A stretch of 35,310 bases of DNA from NCBI GenBank assembly GCA_031267675.1, contig JAIRYT010000015.1, forward strand, positions 1 to 35,310, in the 5' to 3' direction. Under the pieces are notes generated by a model. That model did no database searches and was not told the origin of the DNA. It saw nothing but the letters and a program-made list of their open reading frames with translations. The position numbers were made by a program, and so were the translations under genes. Every line of letters begins with the position of its first letter. Position 1 is the first letter of the stretch. This stretch comes from Treponema sp. (GTDB lineage: Bacteria > Spirochaetota > Spirochaetia > Treponematales > Breznakiellaceae). Shown here in pieces: positions 1-7,765 of the stretch.

Positions 1-305
1 TGCCCGCGATGTAGAGGCTATCTACGAACCGGTACCCGAAGCGGTCCAAAAGGCCGCCGAGCGTGCGGAGGATCACCGCGCCGCCGTGGACCGCGACGAA
101 CATGAACGCCGGGAACAGCTTGCCCGCGATGTAGAGGCTATCAACGAAACGGTAAGCGAGGCGGTCCAAAAGGCCGCCGAGTGCGCCGAAGATCACCGCG
201 CCGCCGTGGACCGCGCCGAACATGAGCGCCGGGAGCAGTTTGACCGCGATGTAGAAACTCTCAACAAAACGCTGGGCGAGGCGGTCCAAAAGGCCGCCCT
301 GCGCG
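1..305 (+). repeat. 120-bp in-frame tandem repeat (40 aa), at least 2.5 copies
   Basis: The segment beginning at base 1 recurs at 121 and, more diverged, at 241. Units one and two differ at roughly 14 to 16 of 120 positions. Each unit encodes a pattern of the type RDVEAINETVSEAVQKAAE followed by EDHRAAVDR and EHERREQ. The unit is a multiple of three, so copy-number change would lengthen or shorten the coiled coil without a frameshift. More copies may lie to the left of the window. Confidence 0.95.
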
Positions 306-2359
306 CGGAAAAACTGGAAGAAGCGAGCCTTGTCAAACTAAGGGAAGAGGCAATGGAACGCCTTGACCGCTTTCAGTCGGCGCTTGAACAAAAGTTTTCC
401 GAATATCAGGAAAACGCCAAAAACCGCGTTGGTGAAATTCATCAGTTAATTACCGGCTGCCGCGAAGAATGGATGCAGGAACACCGGGATCTTGAAGAAA
501 AGCAGCTTGAATACCGGGGTTCCTGGCAGCGCGATATTGAAGCAATGGACGCGCTTGCGGTTTCACAGCATGAACAGTGGAAGGCCGCCGCCGCCAAAAC
601 AGAAGAACGCATCGCCCATCTGGGAGACGAACTTTCTGATCGAGCCTGCGAGGCGGAACGCAAAATACTAAAGGCGGCAGAAGAACGGCTTGCCGAATAC
701 GGCGAAATACAGGAGCGCCAGTGGGAGCGTATTTCCGGCGCGGCGGATGACGCGGCCAAACTTGAGGCGCAGCTGCGCCTGCTTATGGAAAACGCGCAGG
801 AACAGGTGCGCTGCGATTTTGCCCTGTACGAAGAGGAACAGAAACAGGAGCGGGAACGCGGGACGGAGGAAGTCCGGGGCGCCATTGACGATATCAAAAA
901 CGACGTCGCCGGAGTCGAACAGGAGTTAAACGAACTTAAAAACCGCGCGTACGAAAACGTGTCGGAAAAACTGCGCGTCTTTGAAGATGAATTTTTTGAC
1001 GACATCGCGCGCCGCCACGAAGACATTGAAACCCGTCTTGGCGAATGGAAGGCGAATCTTGACGCCGGCCTTGATGACGCCCGCAGCGAGGCGGAAAACA
1101 ACTTTAAGGCCGAGGCGGGCCGCTATAATCTGGCGCTCGCCGAAACCATGAAACAAAACCAGCGTGAAACAGAAACGCGCCTGGGCGCCTTTTCCGCCCA
1201 AATTGACGAATGGGGAAACCGCTTCCGGAGCGCGCAGGAACAAATGCGGCAGGAGCAGGAAGACTGGCAGGCGCGTTACGCTTCGCAGCTTCGTGATAAC
1301 GAAGACGCGCTTGAAGACTGGAAAACCCGCTACCAGGGCCAGATCCGCGAAGCCGAAGAAAACCTGGAAGAAACCCGCCGTAAAACGCGCGAACTTGCGG
1401 GAGACGCCGATGCCAGAATTGCCGCGCTTAAAGGACAGGTCGAAGAAGTACGCCAGGGAGTACGGGATTTTACCGCGCAGACGCGGCTCTTTGAAAAGGC
1501 CGATGAGTTAAAAATATCGCTTGAACGCGGCATGGAAGACCTTAAAGCGGAACTTGACGGAATTGATCAGCGCCGCGCCGAAGCCGCCCAGCTTGAAGCG
1601 GAGTTTGTTAAAATACGGCGGCTCGAAGACGAGGTAAACTCAAAGATGACCCGCTTTCTTACCGAAAAACACCACCTTGAAATTATGGAGCGGGATTTTA
1701 CGCGGCTTATTGAAACCTCGCAAAAGGTCGAAGAGCGCCTGCGCGACGTTACCAATTCCGACGACACCCTCCAGGGAATTCAGGTCGCGATACGCAAACT
1801 GGGCGATTCAATCGCCGATGCCGACGAAAAGTTTTTGCGCCTTGAAAAGAAAAATCAGGTGCTTGACGAGACCCGTTCCTCCATTGACCGGAATTTTTCG
1901 GTACTGGAAGAGACAGAAACTATCCTGGCCAGGTGCGGACAGGATATTACCCGCTCGCAAAACGAACTGGATTTGCTTAAACCGGATATTGAAGCGCTCG
2001 CCGCCGCCAACAAAACGGCGCAGGAGGCGCAGGAACGCTTAACCCGGCTGGACAGCGACCTTGCCAACATCGAAGAGCGCATGGAAAAAATGCAGATTGC
2101 CCGCGAATGGCTCGCCCAGACCGAAACACGCTTTACCGACATTAACCGCCAAACCCGCGAACAGTTTAAACTTATGGAAGCCCTTCTTAAAGACGAAGGC
2201 AGATCGTCAAAAAACGAACGGAATACTCCCACCATCGCCATGCGGGAGAATGTAATTAAACTGGCCCGTCAGGGCTGGGAGCGCGATAAAATTGCCGCCG
2301 GACTTAAGCTTTCGCGGGGCGAAGTAGATTTAATCCTTGAAATGGGACAGCGAAATTAA
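2..2359 (+). CDS. SpiroCoCo-type giant coiled-coil protein, 5' end outside the window
   Basis: The reading frame is already open at base 2, so the GTG at 86 is probably an internal valine and the true start lies upstream. The visible 785 residues are almost entirely charged heptad-like helix rich in E, K, R, Q and A, as in the very long coiled-coil proteins annotated SpiroCoCo in treponemes. The first ~100 visible residues are tandem 40-residue repeats. The last ~40 residues (from IAMRENVIKLARQGW to LSRGEVDLILEMGQ) resemble a small helix-turn-helix segment. A cytoskeletal or scaffold role is inference from the family; no enzymatic motif is visible. The stop lies 17 bases before the next gene, suggesting co-transcription. 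Confidence 0.8.
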   Translation, partial: ARDVEAIYEPVPEAVQKAAERAEDHRAAVDRDEHERREQLARDVEAINETVSEAVQKAAECAEDHRAAVDRAEHERREQFDRDVETLNKTLGEAVQKAALRAEKLEEASLVKLREEAMERLDRFQSALEQKFSEYQENAKNRVGEIHQLITGCREEWMQEHRDLEEKQLEYRGSWQRDIEAMDALAVSQHEQWKAAAAKTEERIAHLGDELSDRACEAERKILKAAEERLAEYGEIQERQWERISGAADDAAKLEAQLRLLMENAQEQVRCDFALYEEEQKQERERGTEEVRGAIDDIKNDVAGVEQELNELKNRAYENVSEKLRVFEDEFFDDIARRHEDIETRLGEWKANLDAGLDDARSEAENNFKAEAGRYNLALAETMKQNQRETETRLGAFSAQIDEWGNRFRSAQEQMRQEQEDWQARYASQLRDNEDALEDWKTRYQGQIREAEENLEETRRKTRELAGDADARIAALKGQVEEVRQGVRDFTAQTRLFEKADELKISLERGMEDLKAELDGIDQRRAEAAQLEAEFVKIRRLEDEVNSKMTRFLTEKHHLEIMERDFTRLIETSQKVEERLRDVTNSDDTLQGIQVAIRKLGDSIADADEKFLRLEKKNQVLDETRSSIDRNFSVLEETETILARCGQDITRSQNELDLLKPDIEALAAANKTAQEAQERLTRLDSDLANIEERMEKMQIAREWLAQTETRFTDINRQTREQFKLMEALLKDEGRSSKNERNTPTIAMRENVIKLARQGWERDKIAAGLKLSRGEVDLILEMGQRN

Positions 2360-2376
2360 GGACAAAGGAACCCGAC

Positions 2377-2679
2377 ATGAAATTTAAACTAACCAGCAAA
2401 TTGCTTCTTTCCATTGTGGGTTCACTGGGCGGACTTTTAATACTCTACGCCCTTGCGACCGAATTTTTGCACATGCCGCATCTGCCCGAGAAGATCGAAA
2501 AATGGTTTATGGACGGCATTATTCTTGCGGCGCTGGCGGTCTTTATGTACAACCGTAAACTCTATCGTGACGAAAAGGCAAAAAAAGCGGCAGAAGCAGA
2601 GGCCGAACAAAACAACGAAACCGCCGCAGAAGAGGAACCCGAGCCCGGCGATGAAAACCGCCCCCACTGGGAACGCTAG
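2377..2679 (+). CDS. small two-helix membrane protein with acidic tail
   Basis: This 100-residue protein has two hydrophobic segments, about residues 8-28 (LLLSIVGSLGGLLILYALA) and 47-60 (GIILAALAVFMYN), followed by a highly charged tail rich in K, A and E ending in PHWER. An AAGGA-type ribosome-binding site lies about ten bases before the ATG. It follows the coiled-coil gene by 17 bases and probably shares its transcript, so it may be a membrane partner or anchor for it; that is inference from position only. I do not recognise a named family. Confidence 0.7.
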   Translation: MKFKLTSKLLLSIVGSLGGLLILYALATEFLHMPHLPEKIEKWFMDGIILAALAVFMYNRKLYRDEKAKKAAEAEAEQNNETAAEEEPEPGDENRPHWER

Positions 2680-2715
2680 GCGAAAAACTTCGATATGTGT
2701 GTGTGTCCGCTAACC

Positions 2716-3030
2716 TTAATCCATGTGAAATACTTCGAGCAGGCCGTCGCAGACAGGGGATTCGTCGGGATTGGTATCCATTAAATCTTTCATCATGTGC
2801 CACCACTTTTTTACAATCTCTTTACCGGCCAGGCCGGAATCCTCGGCATCGTCGGCAAGGCGCTGAAAGGCAAAGAGGGTATTTGTCCCGGGATCCAGAA
2901 AAATGGTATAGTCCGAAACTCCCGCCTTGCGGAGTTCCGCTTTAAGCTCCGGCCAAATTTCGTTGTGCCGCTTTTTATATTCGGCTTCGCAGCCGGAATG
3001 AAGGTGCATAACAAACGCGTCTCTTTTCAT
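2716..3030 (-). CDS. rhaM: L-rhamnose mutarotase
   Basis: The 104-residue length and sequence match the RhaM family (dimeric alpha/beta ferredoxin-like fold), which interconverts the alpha and beta anomers of L-rhamnose. Family features include the N-terminal MKRDAFVMHLHSG with its conserved His, the EYKKRHNEIWPEL segment, the central LFAFQ, the WW pair in KKWWHMMKDLM and the C-terminal LLEVFHMD. It is the last gene of the sugar operon and is separated from the binding-protein gene by a hairpin that looks like a terminator, so it is probably expressed at a lower level or from readthrough. An AAGGAAG site sits four bases before the ATG. Confidence 0.9.
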   Translation of the reverse strand: MKRDAFVMHLHSGCEAEYKKRHNEIWPELKAELRKAGVSDYTIFLDPGTNTLFAFQRLADDAEDSGLAGKEIVKKWWHMMKDLMDTNPDESPVCDGLLEVFHMD

Positions 3031-3061
3031 GGTCTTCCTTTTTTTTACCGGTTAAAAATAC

Positions 3062-3095
3062 GTTAAAAGGAAGGACTGCCGGAAACCGGCAGTCC
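3062..3095 (-). terminator. terminator-like hairpin between rhaS and rhaM
   Basis: Perfect 10-bp arms GGACTGCCGG and CCGGCAGTCC (3073-3082 and 3086-3095) with a 3-base loop. Read on the minus strand the stem is followed by TTCCTTTTAACG, a T-rich tract. It sits after the rhaS stop and before rhaM, so it can reduce readthrough into rhaM. Confidence 0.7.
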
Positions 3096-3098
3096 CCT

Positions 3099-3118
3099 CG
3101 CGGCCCCAGGGGGCCGCG
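3099..3118. repeat. GC-only palindrome in the rhaS-rhaM gap
   Basis: Arms CGCGGCCCC (3099-3107) and GGGGCCGCG (3110-3118) form a very stable hairpin four bases from the terminator-like stem. A third short stem, CCCGC-TCT-GCGGG on the minus strand, lies at about 3138-3150. The three hairpins together could act as an mRNA-stabilising or attenuating block at the 3' end of the transporter message; this is inference. Confidence 0.6.
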
Positions 3119-3158
3119 CCAACAGATAAATTCGCAACCCGCAGAGCGGGTCGAAGAA

Positions 3159-4196
3159 TCAATACACGCTCTTCCAGTCGTTGATGTTGGAAGGCTCAAA
3201 TTTAAACGGAGGGCCCAACAATACTTCGGTGCCGCCGTCGGGAGCCGCGGTAATGGTATAGCTGCCAAGCCGTCCGGCGTTAAACGTTTCTCCTGTCTGG
3301 CCGGTAATTGATCCGGCTACGAGGGCTGTACCCACATACGCGCCCAGGTATCCCACGTCGATCGGATTCCACAGGTACATATAGGGGCATGAACCGTTGT
3401 CAATGTATTCGGCCATTTCCGAAGGCAGGCCCAGTCCGGTAACGTGTACTTTGCCGGCAAGGCCGCGGTCAGAAGTAACCTTGGCTGCCGCGGCAATACC
3501 TACGGTGGTAGGAGCCACAATAACTTTAAGATTGGGATAGCTGGCCAGAAGGGCTTCGGTTTCCGAGGTTGATTTATCCCGAAGGTCATCGCCGTAGGCT
3601 ATCTTAACCAACGTAAGATTGGCATACTGGGATTTTTCCAGTTCCTTTTTCATATAGTCAATCCAAAGGTTCTGGTTCGAGGCCTGGCTTGTCGCGGACA
3701 GAATTGCGAATTCGCCGCTGCCGCCGGCAAGATCAAAGGCCGCTTCTACAAGGGTCTGGCCGATCTTTTCCGAGTCCGCCTGGTTGACATGGGTCATGCG
3801 GCTGGCGGGATTAACCGCGGAGTCCAGGGAAAATATCTTAATTCCCTGATTCATCGCGTTGGTTAACACCGGCTGTAGGGCGTCAAAGTCGTTTCCTACA
3901 ATGCAGATAGCCGCGACCCGCTGGGCGATAAGCTGTTCAATCATTTGAATCTGGGCTTCCGCAGTGGGCAGATCCGGCGCCCGGAGTATGGCTTGAAAAC
4001 CCTGCTCCCGTATGCCATCTTCAAAACCGCCCATCTGGCGTTCGCCGTAGGGGTTTCCGGTGCTCTTAAACACAATGGCGTACTGATTGCTTGTCGATTC
4101 TCCCTGAGCCGAACTGTCTCCCCCGCCTTTGCATCCTGCAAACAGCGCCGCGATTACCACCAGGGTTGCCAGCCATAGTAACTTCTTCTGTTTCAT
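3159..4196 (-). CDS. rhaS: rhamnose-type ABC transporter substrate-binding lipoprotein
   Basis: This is a periplasmic-binding-protein-like domain of the ribose/rhamnose class (type 1 fold), 345 residues from the ATG at 4196. That start has GGAGG five bases upstream and is preferred over a TTG six codons earlier, which lies just upstream of the ribosome-binding site. Residues 1-22 form a lipoprotein signal ending in the lipobox LFAGC, with Cys22 as the predicted lipid anchor, followed by a GGGDSSAQGESTS linker. The body contains FKSTGNPYGERQMGGFEDG, NDFDALQPVLTNA and a hinge typical of RhaS proteins. It is encoded 31 bases after the second permease in one operon with the ATPase, both permeases and rhaM, which supports rhamnose or a related deoxy-sugar as ligand. 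Confidence 0.88.
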   Translation of the reverse strand: MKQKKLLWLATLVVIAALFAGCKGGGDSSAQGESTSNQYAIVFKSTGNPYGERQMGGFEDGIREQGFQAILRAPDLPTAEAQIQMIEQLIAQRVAAICIVGNDFDALQPVLTNAMNQGIKIFSLDSAVNPASRMTHVNQADSEKIGQTLVEAAFDLAGGSGEFAILSATSQASNQNLWIDYMKKELEKSQYANLTLVKIAYGDDLRDKSTSETEALLASYPNLKVIVAPTTVGIAAAAKVTSDRGLAGKVHVTGLGLPSEMAEYIDNGSCPYMYLWNPIDVGYLGAYVGTALVAGSITGQTGETFNAGRLGSYTITAAPDGGTEVLLGPPFKFEPSNINDWKSVY

Positions 4197-4227
4197 CTCA
4201 TTCCTCCAATTCAAAATATAAAATCCG

Positions 4228-5211
4228 CTAATACACGGATTTATTACCCGTAATACGCAGGTTCATAACCAGCACAGACATTACCAGGAGCAGTCCCAGT
4301 ACGATAAGGATCACCTGGGCAGTGGCATTGATCAGCCCCAGGCCGTAATTTAAAAACCCGATAATAAAAACCGCCAAAAGGGGGCCCCCAATGCGGCCTG
4401 TTCCGCCCGCAGTGCTTACGCCTCCCAATACGACCATAGCGATCACGTCCAATTCGTAGCCCTGGGCCACATTGGGTCTGGTACTGCCCATGCGGGAAGT
4501 CAGAAATATCGCGCAGATTGCGGACATAAGGCCCGTTAACAAGCCCACGGTAAGAATCACCTGTTCCGTCTTAATTCCCGAATATTTACAGGTCGTAAGG
4601 TTGCTGCCCATACCGTAAACGACACGGCCAAAGCTGGTACGGTGAAGCAAAAAACCAAAAATTACCGCCGCCGCAACAAATACAAGAAGTATAAAGGGAA
4701 AGGGCCCCACATTACCCCAGGCAAAAAAAGTAAACCACTTTGGGAATCCCCCGGCGGCGCGGTCTTCCAGTATTACATAGGCCAGGCCCCGGTAAATTGT
4801 CATGGTAGAAAGGGTAATAATCATCGACGGCAGTTCGGGGAATTTTATCTGTAAAAGACCGTTAATGCCTCCCAAAGTAGTCCCGATAAGGAGCGCCATA
4901 ACCAGGGCGAGCTGCAGGGGAACTCCGGCGTTGTAAATAACCGCCATGAGCACCGAGGTAAGGGCGACAATGGACGCTACGGAAATGTCAATATTGCCCA
5001 GAATAATTACCAGCATCATGGGAAGGACTATAAAGGCCTTGTCAAGAAAACTTCGCGGAGTGTTAAGAAAGGTATTGGAATCAAGATAATAGGGGGATAA
5101 GTAGCTGTTGATAATATTGATGATAATAAAGACCGCGATCAGCAGCCATTCCCACTGGAAAAAAAATTTTCGCAAATTCCAGGGTTTTTCCGTCCTAATG
5201 GTTCTGGCCAT
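4228..5211 (-). CDS. rhaQ: rhamnose-type ABC transporter permease (second)
   Basis: A BPD_transp_2-family permease of 327 residues with about eight to ten hydrophobic segments and the conserved core of monosaccharide ABC permeases: GNIDISVASIVALTSVLMA, the coupling-loop region YGMGSNLTTCKYSGI, and the VVLGGVSTAGGTGRIGGPLLAV block. A GGAGC ribosome-binding site overlaps the stop of the preceding permease, and the gap is only 9 bases. It would form a heterodimeric channel with the other permease. The symbol rests on operon order in rhizobial rha clusters, so P and Q could be swapped. Confidence 0.85.
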   Translation of the reverse strand: MARTIRTEKPWNLRKFFFQWEWLLIAVFIIINIINSYLSPYYLDSNTFLNTPRSFLDKAFIVLPMMLVIILGNIDISVASIVALTSVLMAVIYNAGVPLQLALVMALLIGTTLGGINGLLQIKFPELPSMIITLSTMTIYRGLAYVILEDRAAGGFPKWFTFFAWGNVGPFPFILLVFVAAAVIFGFLLHRTSFGRVVYGMGSNLTTCKYSGIKTEQVILTVGLLTGLMSAICAIFLTSRMGSTRPNVAQGYELDVIAMVVLGGVSTAGGTGRIGGPLLAVFIIGFLNYGLGLINATAQVILIVLGLLLVMSVLVMNLRITGNKSVY

Positions 5212-5220
5212 AAAAAGCTC

Positions 5221-6213
5221 CTATATAACCCGGCGGTTCAGTACCGCCCGGTCATTATTACGTTTAATGATGATATTTGTGATTATCGCAAAAAGAATCA
5301 CAAAACCCTGTATAGCCTGCTGCCAGAAGGAGGATACGTTGATCAGGGGCAGCGCGTTTGCAAGGATGCCGAACAGTATAACCCCGAGCAACAGGCCGAA
5401 TACTTTGCCCCTGCCGCCGGATACGCTGACGCCGCCAAGCACACAGGAGGCGATAACGTTCATTTCATAGCCCACCGCCGTATCGCCCTGGGCGGATGCA
5501 AACTTGACCACCCACAGTATGCCCGCAAGCCCCGCCAGGGCGCCCATTAATATATAGACCAAAAGAACCACCCGTTTTACCGGAAGCCCCACTATTTTGG
5601 CGTCTTCGGGACTGGAACCGATAGCGTAAATACGCCTGCCTGTTTTGGTAAAATTAATAAAGAAATAAAACAGTATGTAGATAATTACCGCAATAAAAAC
5701 CAGATTGTTTACGCCGAACAGGGTTCCGGTGGCAAAGCTTTTAAAATGGGCGGGCATCTGGTAGGCGCTGACCCAGGCGCCCTTTGATACCACATAGGTA
5801 AGGCCCCGCATAATATTCATCAAACCCAGACTCGCGATAATGGGCAGTATCGAAAACCGCGACACCAGCACGCCTATCACCGTACCTATACACGCCCCTA
5901 TAACGGTGCTTTCCAGTATCAGCAGCGCCACGGGAATATTGTGGTTTGATCTGACGGTAAGGGCGGTAACCATACCGGTAAAGGCCATGGAAGCGCCTAT
6001 GGACAGGTCTATGCCCCCGGTAAGCAGGACCATCATCATACCGACCGAAAGCATGCTTAGTATGGCCGTATTGGCCAACAGATTGTTGATGTTAAGAACG
6101 GTAAGGAACTCTTTGTTTCGAACCTGGACAAGAGCCGAAATTACCACAATAAAAATGATAAGCCCCAGTTCCCTAAACCGTTCCGCGAATGATATATTCT
6201 TTCCTTTTTCCAT
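5221..6213 (-). CDS. rhaP: rhamnose-type ABC transporter permease (first)
   Basis: A 330-residue integral membrane protein of the same BPD_transp_2 family. It carries the signature MVLLTGGIDLSIGASMAFTG, the loop IYAIGSSPEDAKIVGLPVK that contacts the ATPase, and CVLGGVSVSGGRGKVFGLLL near the C-terminus. The N-terminus is short and cytoplasmic (MEKGKNISFAERFRELG). An AGGAG site lies six bases before the ATG. It is 11 bases downstream of the ATPase stop. Assignment as RhaP rather than RhaQ is by position only. Confidence 0.85.
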   Translation of the reverse strand: MEKGKNISFAERFRELGLIIFIVVISALVQVRNKEFLTVLNINNLLANTAILSMLSVGMMMVLLTGGIDLSIGASMAFTGMVTALTVRSNHNIPVALLILESTVIGACIGTVIGVLVSRFSILPIIASLGLMNIMRGLTYVVSKGAWVSAYQMPAHFKSFATGTLFGVNNLVFIAVIIYILFYFFINFTKTGRRIYAIGSSPEDAKIVGLPVKRVVLLVYILMGALAGLAGILWVVKFASAQGDTAVGYEMNVIASCVLGGVSVSGGRGKVFGLLLGVILFGILANALPLINVSSFWQQAIQGFVILFAIITNIIIKRNNDRAVLNRRVI

Positions 6214-6224
6214 ACGATCTCCTG

Positions 6225-7742
6225 TTAAGCCGGCTGCTGCGCCGTTTCCTGCATTGCGTAACGCAGTATTGTTTCCTGGGTTGCGTCTTTTGTCGCCATA
6301 GTCGCCGTTACCCGGCCCTCTTTCATAACCACCACACGGTCGCTCATACCAAGCACTTCGGGCAATTCCGAAGACACCATAATAATCCCGTACCCCGCGG
6401 CCACCAGATCGTTCATAATTTCGTAAATACTGATCTTTGCCCCCACATCCACACCTTTAGTCGGTTCGTCAAGGATTATAACCTTCATGTCCGAGTTTAA
6501 AAGTTTGGCGACGATTACCTTCTGCTGGTTGCCCCCGGAAAGGGTAGAGGCCCTGTCATGAACGCTTTGGGTCCTTAGGTCTAACCGTTCCCCCAGTTTT
6601 TTGGCGGTTTCATTTTCCTGTTTTATATTAAGTACTTTAAACCACCCGCCGCTGAATTTGTCCAGCGAAGTCAGGGAGATATTTTTGGAGATTTCCCAGG
6701 GCAGTATCAGGCCCTGTTTGTGCCGGTCCTCGGGCAGATAGCCTATTCCGGCCTTAAGGGAAACGGCGGCATTGCCGCAGGGCAGAACTTTGTTTTCCAG
6801 GCTGACCGTTCCCTCGTCATAAGAGGAGACGCCGAATATTGCTTCGCAAACCTCGGTGCGGCCCGATCCAACCAGGCCGGTAAGGGCCAGTATTTCTCCG
6901 CCGTTCAGGTAAAAATTAACATCCTTAAAAAAACCGGTTCGGGAAAGGTTCTGCACCCTGAAAATTTCTTTTCCGGGTTTGGTTTCACGCTTGGGAAAGA
7001 ACTGTACGATTTCGCGGCCCACCATGGCAACCGCCATGCTGTGATCATCCACCTCCGATACATTCCAGGTATTTATATACTTGCCGTCCCGCATTACCGT
7101 AACCCTGTCGGCGATATTGTACATATCTTCAAAACGATGGGAGATAAAAATAATGGAAACTCCCTTTTGCTTAAGGTTTTTGATAATGGCATAGAGGTCT
7201 TCGCTTTCCCGGTTGGACAGCGCCGCCGTCGGTTCGTCCATAATGATGATCCTGGCGTTGGTTGACAGAGCTTTGGCTATTTCTACAATCTGCTGCTGGG
7301 CAATGGAAAGGCTGCCCATTTGGACCCGGCTGTCGAACTTGGCGTCCAGCTGTTCCAGCAATTCAACGGCCATTCTGTTCATGGCGCTCCAGTCGATCAC
7401 CTTGAGGAACGAGTGCGTTTTTTCATGCCCCATAAAGATGTTTTCCGCCACCGACAGATCCGGAAAACTGGTAACATGCTGGTGTACTACGGCAATTCCC
7501 AACGCCTGGGCATCCAGGGGCGATCTAATGGAAACCTTTTCTCCGTCGATGTAAATTTCCCCTTCGCCGTCGCTCTGGTGTACGCCGCTGATAATTTTAA
7601 TTAAGGTTGATTTTCCCGCGCCGTTTTCACCCATAAGGGCGTGGATTTCGCCGGGTAAAAGATTAAACCGGACATCTTCCAGTACCCTGACCCCGGGAAA
7701 GGATTTGTTTATTTTTTCCAGCTGCAATATATACTTATCCAC
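6225..7742 (-). CDS. rhaT: rhamnose-type sugar ABC transporter ATP-binding protein
   Basis: A tandem-ABC sugar ATPase of about 505 residues. The first domain has Walker A GENGAGKST (residues 38-46) and Walker B followed by IIMDEPTAAL. The second has a degenerate Walker A GLVGSGRTEV, the signature LSGGNQQKVIVAKLL and VIILDEPTKGVDVG. Such degenerate second P-loops are usual in the ribose/rhamnose class. The start is placed at the GTG at 7742 because GGAGG lies five bases upstream; the longer frame from 7760 would put the ribosome-binding site inside the coding region. It follows the isomerase gene by 23 bases. Confidence 0.88.
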   Translation of the reverse strand: MDKYILQLEKINKSFPGVRVLEDVRFNLLPGEIHALMGENGAGKSTLIKIISGVHQSDGEGEIYIDGEKVSIRSPLDAQALGIAVVHQHVTSFPDLSVAENIFMGHEKTHSFLKVIDWSAMNRMAVELLEQLDAKFDSRVQMGSLSIAQQQIVEIAKALSTNARIIIMDEPTAALSNRESEDLYAIIKNLKQKGVSIIFISHRFEDMYNIADRVTVMRDGKYINTWNVSEVDDHSMAVAMVGREIVQFFPKRETKPGKEIFRVQNLSRTGFFKDVNFYLNGGEILALTGLVGSGRTEVCEAIFGVSSYDEGTVSLENKVLPCGNAAVSLKAGIGYLPEDRHKQGLILPWEISKNISLTSLDKFSGGWFKVLNIKQENETAKKLGERLDLRTQSVHDRASTLSGGNQQKVIVAKLLNSDMKVIILDEPTKGVDVGAKISIYEIMNDLVAAGYGIIMVSSELPEVLGMSDRVVVMKEGRVTATMATKDATQETILRYAMQETAQQPA

Positions 7743-7765
7743 AGAAACCTCCAGATACAACGCCT

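Noticed and set aside
442-1101. Long minus-strand ORF (219 codons) opposite the coiled-coil gene
   Set aside because: Ser/Arg-rich composition, no domain; it is the antisense shadow of a biased GC-rich coding frame.
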